Made by a program: the position numbers and the translations under genes | Notes under the pieces: generated by a model | Databases searched by the model: none | What the model was told of the DNA's origin: nothing | The model's input: only the letters and a program-made list of their open reading frames with translations | Assembly (NCBI GenBank): GCA_016215715.1 | Contig: JACRIG010000030.1 | Location: 1 to 7,946, forward strand | Reading direction: 5' to 3' | DNA length: 7,946 bases | Origin: Candidatus Peregrinibacteria bacterium | GTDB taxonomy: Bacteria > Patescibacteriota > Gracilibacteria > Peribacterales > Peribacteraceae | Shown: in pieces, positions 6,991 through 7,946 of the stretch | How positions within the stretch are numbered: position 1 is the stretch's first letter | Layout: every line of letters begins with the position of its first letter

Positions 6991-7946
6991 TCAGACTTTC
7001 ATCTCTGCATTCATTCCGAGAGTCGCTGCATATTTTGCACGAATCGGTTTCACGCACGCGTCGATGAAGGCAACAACTTGCTCAGGAGCGCGGCCAATAT
7101 GGAGAGCGGGGTCGAGTACTGCATCGATATCAACTTTTTCAAAGAGCGGATCGCCTTTCAGTCTGTCCACGAGATCATTATCCAGCGCCAGTTCCTTCAC
7201 GCGCCTGCCTGCTTCTTTACTATGGGCACGGATTGCTTCATGCAGCTTTTGCCTGTCTCCGCCTTTCATCACTCCGTCCATCAGGATGGCGTCTGTCGCC
7301 ATGAACGGTAACTCGTCGCGAAGATGTTTCCGGATCATTGCGGGATAGAGTTTCATGCCCCGCGCAACGTACGTGAGAATGAGCAGGATACTGTCGCAGG
7401 TGAGAGCAGCTTCAGGAAGCACAATGCGCCTGTTGGAGGAATCGTCGAGCGTACGCTCCAGAAATTGTGCAGAGGCTGTCTGAGCGGCAATGCCCGGGAG
7501 ACTCGCGAGATATCGCGAGAGCCCCGTTGCACGTTCGCTGAATGTGGGATTCTTTTTGTAGGCCATCGCTGTGCTTCCGACCTTTCCGTCTTCGTCCGGC
7601 TCATCCATTTCCTTCCGAAATGCAAGAAACCGGACATCATTGCACATTTTATGGGCAGCCTGCGCAACAAGTCCGAGTGAACCGGTGATCTGTGTATCAA
7701 CGATCCGCGGATACACCTGTCCTGTGATCGGAAAGTGACCGCTGCCGCCGATCTTCTGAACGAAGCGTCTTTCCAGATCGTCCACTTTCGCAGTATCACC
7801 ATTGAATAATGTAAGAAAAGACGCTTGTGTTCCGGTTGCGCCTTTCAGTCCCCGCAGAGGGAAATCACTGCGCCGCATTTCCAGTTCCTTCAGACTCAGC
7901 ACAAAATCCTGACACCACATTGCCGCACGCTTCCCGACGGTAGTGG
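6991..7946 (-). CDS. purB: Adenylosuccinate lyase (C-terminal part, 5' end outside window)
   Basis: This enzyme removes fumarate from adenylosuccinate (to AMP) and from SAICAR in purine synthesis. The frame is open to the window edge, giving TTVGKRAAMWCQ; the Met at 7918-7920 is internal, so the N-terminal part, including the general-acid His region, is missing. Numbering from that Met: RGLKGATGTQASFL at 23-36, ITGQVY at 65-70, the fumarase/lyase signature GSTAMAYKKNPTFSE at 115-129 with catalytic-loop Ser116, Lys122 and Asn124, ERTLDDSSNRR at 155-165, and ELPFMATD at 203-210. These match the animal-type ADSL subgroup as I recall it, rather than E. coli or B. subtilis PurB. The gene converges on atpG with adjoining stop codons and is functionally unrelated to the atp cluster. 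Adenylosuccinate lyase is well supported; the subgroup is less certain. Confidence 0.93.
   Translation of the reverse strand, partial: TTVGKRAAMWCQDFVLSLKELEMRRSDFPLRGLKGATGTQASFLTLFNGDTAKVDDLERRFVQKIGGSGHFPITGQVYPRIVDTQITGSLGLVAQAAHKMCNDVRFLAFRKEMDEPDEDGKVGSTAMAYKKNPTFSERATGLSRYLASLPGIAAQTASAQFLERTLDDSSNRRIVLPEAALTCDSILLILTYVARGMKLYPAMIRKHLRDELPFMATDAILMDGVMKGGDRQKLHEAIRAHSKEAGRRVKELALDNDLVDRLKGDPLFEKVDIDAVLDPALHIGRAPEQVVAFIDACVKPIRAKYAATLGMNAEMKV

Overview
The window is almost entirely one F-type ATP synthase gene cluster on the plus strand, followed by a convergent, incomplete adenylosuccinate lyase gene on the minus strand. Gene order is atpD (beta, 5' end outside the window) - an unrecognised 119-codon gene - atpC (epsilon) - a small AtpZ/AtpI-like membrane protein - atpB (a) - atpE (c) - atpF (b) - atpH (delta, very short) - atpA (alpha) - atpG (gamma), then purB on the opposite strand. 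All eight structural subunits of a complete F1Fo enzyme are present: F1 alpha, beta, gamma, delta, epsilon and Fo a, b, c. The a-subunit arginine and c-subunit glutamate needed for ion translocation are visible. The c subunit lacks the extra polar ligands of Na+-binding c-rings, so coupling is most likely to protons.

The source is a bacterium with fairly GC-rich coding DNA. It uses TGA as a true stop (atpC, atpB, atpE, atpF, atpG and purB all end in TGA). Shine-Dalgarno sequences are poor or absent, and leaders are often pyrimidine-rich. The D-C-first order, minimal delta subunit, non-canonical initiation regions and heptamer-repeat spacers would suit a candidate-phylum (CPR/Patescibacteria, perhaps Peregrinibacteria-like) genome. 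That is a weak inference from general impression; I cannot place the organism from this sequence alone.

Region by region: 1-1985 holds the beta/epsilon block plus the AtpZ-like gene, interrupted by the AT-richer foreign-looking gene at 884-1243. Positions 1986-2258 are a spacer with a roughly 128-bp imperfect palindromic, MITE/REP-like element. Positions 2259-4478 hold the Fo genes and delta. Positions 4513-6990 hold alpha and gamma. 6991-7946 is purB, whose stop codon directly abuts that of atpG with no spacer and no visible terminator.

The most unusual structure lies in the spacers. Three of them (atpB/atpE, atpE/atpF, atpH/atpA) carry arrays of GTTA- or AACC-cored units with a 7-nt period (occasionally 8). 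The first two are inverted arrays able to form long hairpins, and they bracket atpE. A good sigma70-type promoter candidate lies between the first hairpin and atpE. Together these could set a separate, higher expression level for the c subunit, which is needed in many copies per complex; this is a hypothesis. Other points of interest are the unknown gene between atpD and atpC, a delta subunit missing most of its N-terminal domain, and an adenylosuccinate lyase resembling the animal type.
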